Below, piece by piece: positions 55,086 to 62,538 of a stretch of DNA of 64,000 bases (the stretch's first letter is position 1; each line of letters starts with the position of its first letter). Under the pieces are notes generated by a model. It was not told the DNA's origin, did not search any database, and saw only the letters and a program-made list of their open reading frames with translations. The position numbers and the translations under genes are program-made. This stretch comes from Nocardia rhamnosiphila NBRC 108938 (GTDB lineage Bacteria > Actinomycetota > Actinomycetes > Mycobacteriales > Mycobacteriaceae). Location: contig NZ_JOAJ01000001.1 of NCBI RefSeq assembly GCF_000720425.1, positions 124,001 to 188,000 of the forward strand, in the 5' to 3' direction.

Positions 55086-55500
55086 GGTCATGTCCTTCCT
55101 GTCGAGCCTGCGACCAGGGACGTTGCCCCGAATACCCGCTCGGCGGCGGTTGAATCACCAGTGGGGGCCGGTCCTGTCCGATTCGCCCGGGCGGGAAAGG
55201 GGCCGGCGGGACCGGATGCCCGGGGTCCGGGAGGGGTGGGCGATCCGGGGCCGGCCCCGGTACGGGCCCGGGTTCGGGTGGTACCGGCCGCGGCTCCGGT
55301 GACGGGCCCGGGACGGGCGGCTGTGGCTCCGGAGGCGGGCCCGGGATGGGCGGTTGCGGTTCCGGCGCGGGGCCGGGAACCGGCGGTTGCGGCTCCCGGG
55401 GCCGCGGTTCGGGCGGGGGAGCGGGCAGCGGGGGCGTGGGCTCGGGATCCGGCGCCGGATGCGGTTCCGGAAAGGGACGCTGTGGATCGGTGGCGCGCAT
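55057..55500 (-). CDS. Proline-rich repeat protein, 147 aa
   Basis: From the ATG at 55500, with CAGGAG ten bases upstream, the frame encodes a protein that is close to half proline. The repeat is PEPQPPVPGP with variants (PEPQPPIPGP, PEPRPVPPEPG), followed by a Gln/Arg/Gly-rich tail. It has no signal peptide or membrane helix and should form an extended polyproline rod. The low-complexity DNA makes other frames look open too, but start, ribosome site and overlap with the next gene favour this one. The function is unknown. Confidence 0.55.
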   Translation of the reverse strand: MRATDPQRPFPEPHPAPDPEPTPPLPAPPPEPRPREPQPPVPGPAPEPQPPIPGPPPEPQPPVPGPSPEPRPVPPEPGPVPGPAPDRPPLPDPGHPVPPAPFPPGRIGQDRPPLVIQPPPSGYSGQRPWSQARQEGHDHGRRTQRSQ

Positions 55501-55844
55501 GATGATCGTGCTCCTGTCGCGGGTGCCGGGGCCGGTGGCGCGAGGCGGTATCCGGCCGCTTGACCGCGATACCCGCCGCGGGCGGGGCGAATCAGCGCAG
55601 GGAACGGCAATTCACGCGGCCCGGCCTGCCCCGTTCGGTGATCCCTCGGTGATGTGCTGCGGCCTCGGCCGACGATGGACGTGATGCCGGGTGCACCGCT
55701 GCCCGGGCGACGGTCGACGTCGTGACCCCGACGGGTGACCCGGAACCGTAGCGCGCATGCCCGGTCCTCTAGGGCCTGGAGGAGGTCAATATGCTGCAAG
55801 CGTCCCCCGCCCGCCCGAGTACCGATCCGTCCAGAGAGGTCTCC

Positions 55845-56312
55845 ATGCCGCGTATCGCGACCACCACCATCGTCGACAAGGCCGACCTGCTGGCGTTCCT
55901 GGGTTCGCGCCATCACGGCGTGCTGGTCACCACCCGCGCCGACGGCCGCCCCCAGATGTCGCCGGTGACCTGTGGGCTGGATCCGCAGGGCCGCGTCGTC
56001 GTATCCACCTACCCGAGCCGGGCCAAGACCCGCAATATCCGCCGCGAACCGCAGGTGTCGATCTGTGTCCTCTCCGACGAGTTCGACGACGCCTATGTGC
56101 AGGTGGACGGCCGGGCCGAGATACTCGATATGCCCGAGGCGCTCGACGGTCTGGTCGACTACTACCGCGGTATCGCCGGTGAGCACCCGGACTGGGACGA
56201 ATACCGGGCCGCGATGGCGCGCCAGGGCAAATCGCTCATCCGCATCGATATCGAAGGCTGGGGGCCGATCGCCACGGGCGGCTTTCCGCCGGAGGTCGAT
56301 ACCGCCGGCTGA
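55845..56312 (+). CDS. PPOX-class F420-dependent oxidoreductase
   Basis: A 155-residue split-barrel protein like Rv1155. HHGVLVTTRADGRPQMSPVTCGLDPQGRVVVSTYPSRAKTRNIRREPQVSICVL is the cofactor-binding core; the C-terminal DEYRAAMARQGKSLIRIDIEGWGPIATGGFPPE is typical of the F420 subgroup (TIGR03618 type). Such enzymes reduce flavin- or tetrapyrrole-like compounds. Two starts have good ribosome sites: ATG 55845 (AGAGAGG) fits family length, while ATG 55791 (GGAGGAGG) would add 18 residues. Confidence 0.88.
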   Translation: MPRIATTTIVDKADLLAFLGSRHHGVLVTTRADGRPQMSPVTCGLDPQGRVVVSTYPSRAKTRNIRREPQVSICVLSDEFDDAYVQVDGRAEILDMPEALDGLVDYYRGIAGEHPDWDEYRAAMARQGKSLIRIDIEGWGPIATGGFPPEVDTAG

Positions 56313-56458
56313 CCGCTGGTCCGGGGCCGGTGACCTCCGCCCATTCCGTCGTCGACGGCGTGTGCAGGGCGTCGATATCGAGCCGTCCCGGGTGAGCCGG
56401 ATGGCGATCGGGATGCAGACGGCGGGACTCCGCGGCCGGCTTGGGTTCGTCCTCGCCG

Positions 56459-57424
56459 TCAGGGCGCGGCGGTACCGATCCGCCGCCCGGCCGCCCGCAT
56501 GGCCTCGGTATCGGAGGCCACGATGACCTCGGCGAAACGGGACCGGTAGTCACCCAGATCGTCACCGACCGAGCCCACCACCGCGTACACCGGGGTGTCG
56601 CCGGCCCGCCCGAGAATCGCCGAGATGATCTTGCCGGCCCGGGTCTGCCCGTCGAGCCGCCCTTCGCCGACGACGATGGTGCTCGCCTGCGCGGCAAGGG
56701 CGTCGAACCCCGCGCTGTCGAGCACGTACTCCGCGCCGGAGCGCAATTCGGCTCCGTACTGTGCCCACATGCCGCCGGAGAATCCCCCGGCCGCCCCGGT
56801 CGCGTCCACGCCGGACGGATCGCGGGGCAGGGTGCGCGCGGTGTCGGCGAGCCGCCGGGTCAGCAGTTCGACGGTGGCCGGGTCGGCTCCCTTCTGCGGT
56901 CCGAACACCCGGGCGGCGTCCACATAGCGGGTGGTGACATCGGTCAGCACGGTGATCGCGGCCCCGCCGAGACCGCCGGCGTCCTCGATGGCCGCGATCG
57001 CTCCCATGCCCCCGTCGGTGGTGGCCGATCCGCCCGCGGCGACCACGATCCGCCACGCTCCGCGCCGCACCGCCGCCGCGACGAGCATGCCCGTGCCGTA
57101 GGTGTTCGCGGCGACCGGATCACGCGGACCGGTATGCGGGGTGGTGACACCGCTGGCCGCCGCGATCTCGATCACCGCGACGCCGTCGTCGGACAGCCCG
57201 AAGGTGGCCTCGCCGGGGACACCCCACGGGTTGCGTGCCGCGACCGTGACCGGGTGGAGCCCCAGCGGCCCGGTGAGGGCGGCGAGGGTGCCTTCACCGC
57301 CGTCGGCGACCGGGAAGCGCACCGCGGTCGCGCCTGTTCCCTCGGCGCCGCCGGCGATCGCGTCGGCGACCTCGGCGGCGGTGTAGGTGCCTTTGAAACT
57401 GTCGGGACAGACCAGGATCGTCAC
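56459..57424 (-). CDS. Glycerate kinase (GarK/GlxK type)
   Basis: A 321-residue class II glycerate kinase from the GTG at 57424. It begins ILVCPDSFKGTYTAAEVADAIAGGA (the CPDSFKG signature), then FPVADGGEGTL, VVAAGGSATTDGGMGA, TDVTTRYVDAARVFGPQKGA and VVGEGRLDGQTRAGKI. It phosphorylates D-glycerate to 2-phosphoglycerate. A short upstream ORF ends within its start codon. There is no obvious pathway neighbour, though the tartrate-type dehydrogenase at 58241 could supply glycerate. Confidence 0.93.
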   Translation of the reverse strand: MTILVCPDSFKGTYTAAEVADAIAGGAEGTGATAVRFPVADGGEGTLAALTGPLGLHPVTVAARNPWGVPGEATFGLSDDGVAVIEIAAASGVTTPHTGPRDPVAANTYGTGMLVAAAVRRGAWRIVVAAGGSATTDGGMGAIAAIEDAGGLGGAAITVLTDVTTRYVDAARVFGPQKGADPATVELLTRRLADTARTLPRDPSGVDATGAAGGFSGGMWAQYGAELRSGAEYVLDSAGFDALAAQASTIVVGEGRLDGQTRAGKIISAILGRAGDTPVYAVVGSVGDDLGDYRSRFAEVIVASDTEAMRAAGRRIGTAAP

Positions 57425-57525
57425 GCCGCGCGCCCGCCGATCGCCACCGACCCCCGCGCCCATTCGGGCCGCGCCGGATCGGCAACCGGATTCCCGAAGA
57501 CCGCCGGGAATTTGCAGGTCCGCAT
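57421..57525 (-). CDS. Possible 34-aa ORF coupled to glycerate kinase
   Basis: From the ATG at 57525 the minus strand reads MRTCKFPAVFGNPVADPARP and ends GGRAA, its TGA lying inside the GTGA of the kinase start. Such coupling suggests a leader, but the ribosome site is weak and the composition is unremarkable. Confidence 0.25.
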   Translation of the reverse strand: MRTCKFPAVFGNPVADPARPEWARGSVAIGGRAA

Positions 57526-57876
57526 CACGCCACCCGAACTTCCCGGTAAACGGCACCGAACCCCGCGGATTTCCGGCCGCCCCGTACCGGTTGCGCCGCT
57601 GGGTGGCGGCTGCCTCCTCCGGCCGGTCGGCACCGTGCACACGCTCATGGCGACCGACTCTATCGGGCACCGAGGGCACCGCGTGTGTGCCCGCCGTTCC
57701 GGGATGCCGCTCTGGGCCCTGGCGCTCGGGTCCGCGCCTCTTCGGGTCGCGGTGGCGCTGTGCCGGCTACGCCCACCTCCGGCACCTCCTGAGGCGCAAC
57801 CGTTGCTCGCCCGGTCGGCGCGCACCATGGACGCCGCGGACAGCACTATCTGCGGAGTGCACCTGGGCGCGGTGCG
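57526..57876. other. Intergenic region without a confident gene
   Basis: About 350 bp upstream of glycerate kinase. Long open frames on both strands are Arg/Pro/Ser-rich shadows of high GC content. No repeat or RNA gene was seen. Confidence 0.4.
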
Positions 57877-58083
57877 TCAGGGGAGATGCATCAGCTGTCG
57901 AGCAAGGCCGAACAGACGCTTGCCGAGCTTGATGACGGGAAGCCCCAATGGAATCAGGAGGATCGTCGCGCACAACACCGCACCGAGGATCCACACCACG
58001 GCCGCGAGCAAGCCGACCACCGTGCCGAGCACGGCCGTTACGATCCCCAGCACCGAATTGAGCAGGCCCTGTATCGCTCGCAT
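57877..58083 (-). CDS. Small membrane protein, 68 aa
   Basis: From the ATG at 58083 (AAAGG upstream) the protein reads MRAIQGLLNSVLGIVTAVLG and continues with strongly hydrophobic segments (TVVGLLAAVVWILGAVLCATILLIPLGLP), ending in a basic tail (KLGKRLFGLARQLMHLP). It should form one long or two short membrane helices with the tail in the cytoplasm. This resembles small actinobacterial membrane proteins of unknown role. It is a single gene between glycerate kinase and the dehydrogenase pair. Confidence 0.65.
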   Translation of the reverse strand: MRAIQGLLNSVLGIVTAVLGTVVGLLAAVVWILGAVLCATILLIPLGLPVIKLGKRLFGLARQLMHLP

Positions 58084-58195
58084 GACGACCTTTCTGTTTT
58101 CAATTATGCGCTTTTTCCACTCGGCGCGTCGTTTCCCACACCCCCCGACCGGCCGCTGAAAAGCTGGAACCTTCGGTCGCGGGGACAGGGCAGTC

Positions 58196-58235
58196 CGGCC
58201 GGGCCGGGCCGGTGTGGACGGCGCCGGCCCGGCCG
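58196..58235 (-). terminator. Terminator hairpin of the dehydrogenase operon
   Basis: CGGCCGGGCCGG pairs perfectly with CCGGCCCGGCCG across a 16-base loop, starting six bases past the stop of the tartrate-type dehydrogenase. No T-tract. Confidence 0.65.
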
Positions 58236-58240
58236 TCCGC

Positions 58241-59302
58241 TCAGGCGTGCAGCAGCGCCGACGCCCGGTTGGCGATTTCGGTACCGACCTCGGTGGTGGT
58301 GGCCGTGCCACCGAGATCGGGAGTGCGCGGTCCGCCGTTGCCGAGGACATCGGTGACCGCCCGGTCGACCGCCGCCGCCGCGACGTGCTCGCCCAGATGA
58401 TCGAGCAGCATGGCGCCCGCCAGGATCTGCGCCACCGGGTTGGCGATGCCCTGACCCGCGATATCGGGCGCGCTACCGTGCACCGCCTCGAACATCGACG
58501 GCGCGTCCCGGGCGGGGTTGATATTGCCCGAGGGCGCCAGTCCCAGTCCGCCGGTGACGGCGGCGGCGAGATCGGAGAGGATATCGCCGAAGAGGTTGGA
58601 GCCGACGATCACATCGAGCCGGTCGGGATGCAGCACGATCTCGGCGGCCAGCGCGTCGACGTGCATCTGCCGGGTCTGCACGGCCGGGTATTCCGCGGCG
58701 ATCCGTTCGAAGATCTCGTCCCAATAGGGCATGGAGTGGATGAGCCCGTTCGATTTCGTGGCCGAGCAGACGCGGCCCGCGCGTTCGGTGGCCCGGTCGA
58801 AGGCGTACCGGATGATCCGTTCGCAGCCCACCCGGGTGAAAACGGATTCCTGCAGGACGAATTCGTCCGCTCGGCCGGGATTGTGCCGGCCGCCGATCTC
58901 GGAGTACTCACCCTCGGAGTTCTCGCGCACGATGAGCAGGTCCAGATCGGCGGCGGTGCGGTCGCGCAGCGCCGAGGTGGTGCCGGGCAGCAACCGCACC
59001 GGGCGCAGGTTGACGTACTGGCCGAAGGCGCGGCGCAGCGGGATGAGCAGCCCCCACAGCGAGATGTGGTCGGGCACCCCGGGGAAACCGACGGCGCCGA
59101 GCAGGATCGCGTCGAATCCGGCGAGCCGCTCCGGTCCGTCGGCGGGCATCATCGCACCGGTGCGCAGATAGTTCTCGCAGGACCAGTCGAATTCGGTCCA
59201 TTCGATACCGGGCAGCACCCGGTCGAGAACTTTCGTCGCCTCGGCGGTCACGTCGACGCCGATACCGTCGCCCGGGATCGTCGCGATCCGATAGGAATTC
59301 AC
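58241..59302 (-). CDS. Tartrate/D-malate-type dehydrogenase (isopropylmalate dehydrogenase family)
   Basis: A 353-residue beta-decarboxylating dehydrogenase. IATIPGDGIGVDVTAEA, GAVGFPGVPDHISLWGLLIPLRR, LLIVRENSEGEYSEIGG, and the metal Asp residues in GSNLFGDILSDLAAAVTGGLG are present. The VPDHISLWG phrase is characteristic of the TtuC/YeaU/DmlA branch, which acts on tartrate or D-malate, rather than of LeuB. It uses NAD+ with Mn2+ or Mg2+. Its GTG overlaps the stop of the semialdehyde dehydrogenase (GTGA). Confidence 0.9.
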   Translation of the reverse strand: MNSYRIATIPGDGIGVDVTAEATKVLDRVLPGIEWTEFDWSCENYLRTGAMMPADGPERLAGFDAILLGAVGFPGVPDHISLWGLLIPLRRAFGQYVNLRPVRLLPGTTSALRDRTAADLDLLIVRENSEGEYSEIGGRHNPGRADEFVLQESVFTRVGCERIIRYAFDRATERAGRVCSATKSNGLIHSMPYWDEIFERIAAEYPAVQTRQMHVDALAAEIVLHPDRLDVIVGSNLFGDILSDLAAAVTGGLGLAPSGNINPARDAPSMFEAVHGSAPDIAGQGIANPVAQILAGAMLLDHLGEHVAAAAVDRAVTDVLGNGGPRTPDLGGTATTTEVGTEIANRASALLHA

Positions 59303-60771
59303 AGTGGCACTCCGATGTATTTGATCTCGAGGAATTCGTCGATGCCGACCAGGCCGCCCTCGCGGCCGAGACCGGATTCTTTCACCCCGCCGAACGGCGC
59401 GGCCGGATTGGATACGACACCCTGGTTCAGGCCGACCATTCCGGTGTCGAGCGCTTCGCTGATCCGCAGCCCGCGCCGCAGACCTTCGGTGTAGACATAG
59501 CTCACCAGACCGTACGGGGTGTCGTTGGCGCGGGCGATGGCCTCGTCCTCGGTGTCGAAGGTCGCGATACTCGCGACCGGACCGAACACCTCGGTATGGC
59601 AGATCTGCGCCGCGTCGGGAACATCCACCAGGACGGTGGCGGGGTAGAAGTTCCCCGGACCGTCGAGCGGGTCACCGCCCAGCAGGACGCGGGCGCCGCG
59701 TGCCCGGGCGTCGGCGACCAATTCGGTCACCTTGGTCACCGCGTCGGCATCGATCAGCGGGCCCACGACGACCCCGGGTTCGGTGCCGCGGCCCAGCGGC
59801 AGTTCGCCCATGCGCGCGGCCAGCCGCTCTGCGAATTCGGCGGCCACCCCGCGCTGGACGAGGAACCGGTTCGCCGCGGTGCACGCCTGCCCGATATTGC
59901 GCATCTTCGCCGCTATCGCCCCGTCGACCGCCGCGTCCAGGTCGGCGTCGTCGAAGACGAGGAACGGTGCGTTGCCGCCCAGTTCCATGGAGGTCCGCAT
60001 GACGGTGCGCGCGCACTGCTCGAGCAGTCTCTTGCCCACCGCGGTCGAGCCGGTGAAGGACAGCTTGCGCGAGCGCGGGTCGTGGATGAGCGGTGTCATG
60101 AGGGCGCCCGGGTCCGAGGTGGTCACCACGTTCACCACCCCGGCCGGCACCCCGGCCTCGTGCAGGATCCGCGCCAGCGCCAGGGTGCACAGCGGGGTCT
60201 GTTCGGCGGGTTTGACCACGCTGGTGCAGCCGGCGGCGAGGGCGGGGCCGATCTTGCGGGCGCCCATGGCCATCGGGAAGTTCCAGGGGGTGATGAGCAG
60301 GCTCGGCCCGACGGGCTGCCTGGTGACCAGGAACCGGGAGCCGCCGCCGGGCGCGGGCATGTATCCGCCGTCGAGGCGCACGGCCTCTTCGGCGAACCAG
60401 CGGAAGAACTCCGCGGCGTAGGTGATCTCGCCGCGGGCTTCCGCGAGCGGTTTACCCATTTCGAGTGTCGCGATCAGGGCGAGGCGGTCGGCGTCGTCGA
60501 GCAGTAGCCGATGGGCGCGCATGAGGATCTCGCTGCGCTCACGGGGCGCGGTGCGCGCCCAGCCGGCCTGCGCGGCCGCGGCGGCGTCCAGTGCGGCCAG
60601 ACCGTCCTCGGGGGTGGCGTCGGCGACCTCGCGCAGCCGCTGTCCGGTCGCCGGATCCAGGACGGGCATGGTCTTCGCGGTCTCGCGGGTGCGGCCGTCG
60701 ATGAAGAGGCCGGTGGGTACCGACTCGACGGCTTCCCGTTCGGCGGCGGTGAGTGTGGCTTCCGTGAGCAC
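59299..60771 (-). CDS. NAD(P)-dependent succinate-semialdehyde-type dehydrogenase
   Basis: A 490-residue aldehyde dehydrogenase of the GabD group. Motifs: ITPWNFPMAMGARKIGPALAAGCTSVVKPAEQTP, LSFTGSTAVGKRLLEQ, the catalytic Glu in MELGGNAPFLVF and the catalytic Cys in NIGQACTAANRFLVQ. It oxidises an aldehyde acid such as succinate semialdehyde. Coupling with the tartrate/malate-type dehydrogenase suggests a small catabolic operon. A 16-bp palindrome at 60814-60829 lies 43 bp upstream of its start. Confidence 0.9.
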   Translation of the reverse strand: MLTEATLTAAEREAVESVPTGLFIDGRTRETAKTMPVLDPATGQRLREVADATPEDGLAALDAAAAAQAGWARTAPRERSEILMRAHRLLLDDADRLALIATLEMGKPLAEARGEITYAAEFFRWFAEEAVRLDGGYMPAPGGGSRFLVTRQPVGPSLLITPWNFPMAMGARKIGPALAAGCTSVVKPAEQTPLCTLALARILHEAGVPAGVVNVVTTSDPGALMTPLIHDPRSRKLSFTGSTAVGKRLLEQCARTVMRTSMELGGNAPFLVFDDADLDAAVDGAIAAKMRNIGQACTAANRFLVQRGVAAEFAERLAARMGELPLGRGTEPGVVVGPLIDADAVTKVTELVADARARGARVLLGGDPLDGPGNFYPATVLVDVPDAAQICHTEVFGPVASIATFDTEDEAIARANDTPYGLVSYVYTEGLRRGLRISEALDTGMVGLNQGVVSNPAAPFGGVKESGLGREGGLVGIDEFLEIKYIGVPL

Positions 60772-60813
60772 GGTGGGACGCTCCTCCCTGACGGCGGCCG
60801 GTCGAGCCTGGCC

Positions 60814-60829
60814 GGATTGTCGACAATCC
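60814..60829. promoter_or_regulatory. Palindromic operator between the dehydrogenase operon and trpB
   Basis: GGATTGTCGACAATCC is a perfect 16-bp palindrome. On the minus strand it is preceded by ATTGTA, giving ATTGTAGGATTGTCGACAAT; forms like TTGTCGACAA are common GntR-family sites. It lies between the divergent dehydrogenase operon and trpB and beside TACAAT (60830-60835), a possible -10 element. No GntR gene is in the window. Confidence 0.5.
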
Positions 60830-61008
60830 TACAATAGAGGCGAGTTCTCGTGGTGGGGAAGGCTCCGATTGCGCGTGACGCGGCGCCGCGGCGACAATCC
60901 AACCCTTTAGTACTGTTAACTACTCCGTTGCCGAGAGGTGACCCGGTGCTTGCGCCCGGCGTACAGAATTTCCGTGGCGGAGTCGGGAACAGGGAATGTG
61001 AGTGCTGG

Positions 61009-62250
61009 ATGGTCGTCGATCACGAGGTCGCGCGAAATACCTTACGGCCCGGGGATTTCCCGGATGAGCGCGGCCGATTCGGTAGATTCGGCGGCAGATA
61101 CGTCCCCGAGGGTCTTATGGCCGCCCTGCTCGACCTGGAGCGCGCATACGATGCCGCCCGCGCCGATCCGGCGTTCGTCCGGGAACTGACCGGCCTGCTG
61201 CGCAGCCGGGTCGGCCGGCCCACCCTGCTGCACCGGGTGCCGCGGTTCGCGGCGCGGCTGGGTACGCCGGCGCCGACGGTCTATCTCAAACGGGAGGATA
61301 TGGCCCACACCGGGTCACACAAGATCAACAACGCGCTCGGGCAGGGGTTGCTGGCCCGGCGCATGGGCAAACGCCGCATCGTTGCCGAAACCGGTGCGGG
61401 ACAGCACGGAGTGGCTGTCGCGACCGTGGGTGCGATGCTCGGTTTGAGCTGCACCATCTATATGGGCGCCGTCGATATGGAACGGCAGCGGGCGAATGTG
61501 ATCCGGATGCGGCTGCTCGGCGCCGAGGTGCGGGCGGTGGACACCGGGAACCGGCGGATCAAGGAGGCGATCACCGAATCGGTCCGCGACTGGGTGTCGC
61601 AGGTGGACACCACCCACTACCTGCTGGGCAGCGCGGCCGGGCCCGCCCCCTACCCACGGATCGTGCGCGATTTCCAGCAACCGATCGGGGCGGAGGCACG
61701 GTCCCAGATCCTGACCGCCGAGGGCCGGTTACCCGACTACGTCATCGCCTGTGTCGGCGGCGGCAGCAATGCCCTCGGCGCCTTCCGTCCCTTCGTGGCC
61801 GATCCGGGAGTGCGGTTGCTCGGTGCGGAGGCCGCCGGGCGCGGAATGGAGACCGGCGCGCACGCGGCATCGCTGACCGCCGGCAGTCCCGGCGAGATCG
61901 ACGGCACCTTCAGCTACCTGCTACAGGACGATGACGGCCAGATCGCCGGGACGCACAGTGTCGCCGCGGGTCTGGACTATCCGGGTGTGGGCCCGGAACT
62001 CAGCCATCTCGAGGACAGCGGCCGCCTGACCGCCGTCCCGGTCGACGATGCTCTCGCGCTGCGCGGGATGGAGGCCCTCGCGCACAGCGAGGGCATCATT
62101 CCCGCCCTGGAATCCGCGCACGCGGTGGGTTGTCTGCTCGAGCTGGCCGAGCGCGGTGAACTGGCGGCCGGGTCGGTGGTCCTGCTGTGTCTGTCCGGGC
62201 GCGGCGACAAGGACCTCGAGATCGCGGCCCAGCACCTGGGGCTCTGCTGA
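61009..62250 (+). CDS. trpB: Stand-alone tryptophan synthase beta-chain (TrpB-type)
   Basis: A 413-residue PLP enzyme from the ATG at 61009; the frame opens further upstream without a better start. FGRFGGRYVPEGLMAALLDLERAY, KREDMAHTGSHKINNALGQGLLA with the PLP Lys, AETGAGQHGVAVATVGAMLGL with the catalytic Glu, and CVGGGSNALGAF are the TrpB1 motifs. It joins indole and serine to make tryptophan. No trpA, trpC or trpE lies nearby, so this is an orphan copy, perhaps salvaging indole or serving secondary metabolism. GGRYVPEGLM in place of the more usual GGRYVPETLM is a small change. Confidence 0.9.
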   Translation: MVVDHEVARNTLRPGDFPDERGRFGRFGGRYVPEGLMAALLDLERAYDAARADPAFVRELTGLLRSRVGRPTLLHRVPRFAARLGTPAPTVYLKREDMAHTGSHKINNALGQGLLARRMGKRRIVAETGAGQHGVAVATVGAMLGLSCTIYMGAVDMERQRANVIRMRLLGAEVRAVDTGNRRIKEAITESVRDWVSQVDTTHYLLGSAAGPAPYPRIVRDFQQPIGAEARSQILTAEGRLPDYVIACVGGGSNALGAFRPFVADPGVRLLGAEAAGRGMETGAHAASLTAGSPGEIDGTFSYLLQDDDGQIAGTHSVAAGLDYPGVGPELSHLEDSGRLTAVPVDDALALRGMEALAHSEGIIPALESAHAVGCLLELAERGELAAGSVVLLCLSGRGDKDLEIAAQHLGLC

Positions 62251-62538
62251 CTTTCCGACAGCCCCTTCTCCGATACGCCGCGCGGGCTCGCGTGACCTCA
62301 CTCATACCGGCATGCGGAGTGGTCGTGAGCGGGGCGTCGCGACCTGGGCAATCGGGCTGTGACCGGGAATACGGCCGCCCGAAAAGCGATTGATCTCTGC
62401 ACAGCCGTAAGAAACACTGGCGCGTCACCGATGAGCCGAGCGCCGCTCACTCGTCTGTTCTGACGTACGCCGGACAACGGTCATCGACGACCGCGGCCCC
62501 GCCCACGCCAGATCACTCACGACCTCCGGAGGTAGCCG

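Noticed and set aside
57421..57846. 141-codon minus-strand open frame ahead of glycerate kinase
   Set aside because: Low-complexity Arg/Ser/Gly composition; only its last 34 codons are plausible and these are listed separately with low confidence.
60908..60923. TAGTACTGTTAACTAC, reminiscent of the E. coli trp operator, upstream of trpB
   Set aside because: The symmetry is poor beyond GTTAAC and actinobacteria generally lack TrpR.
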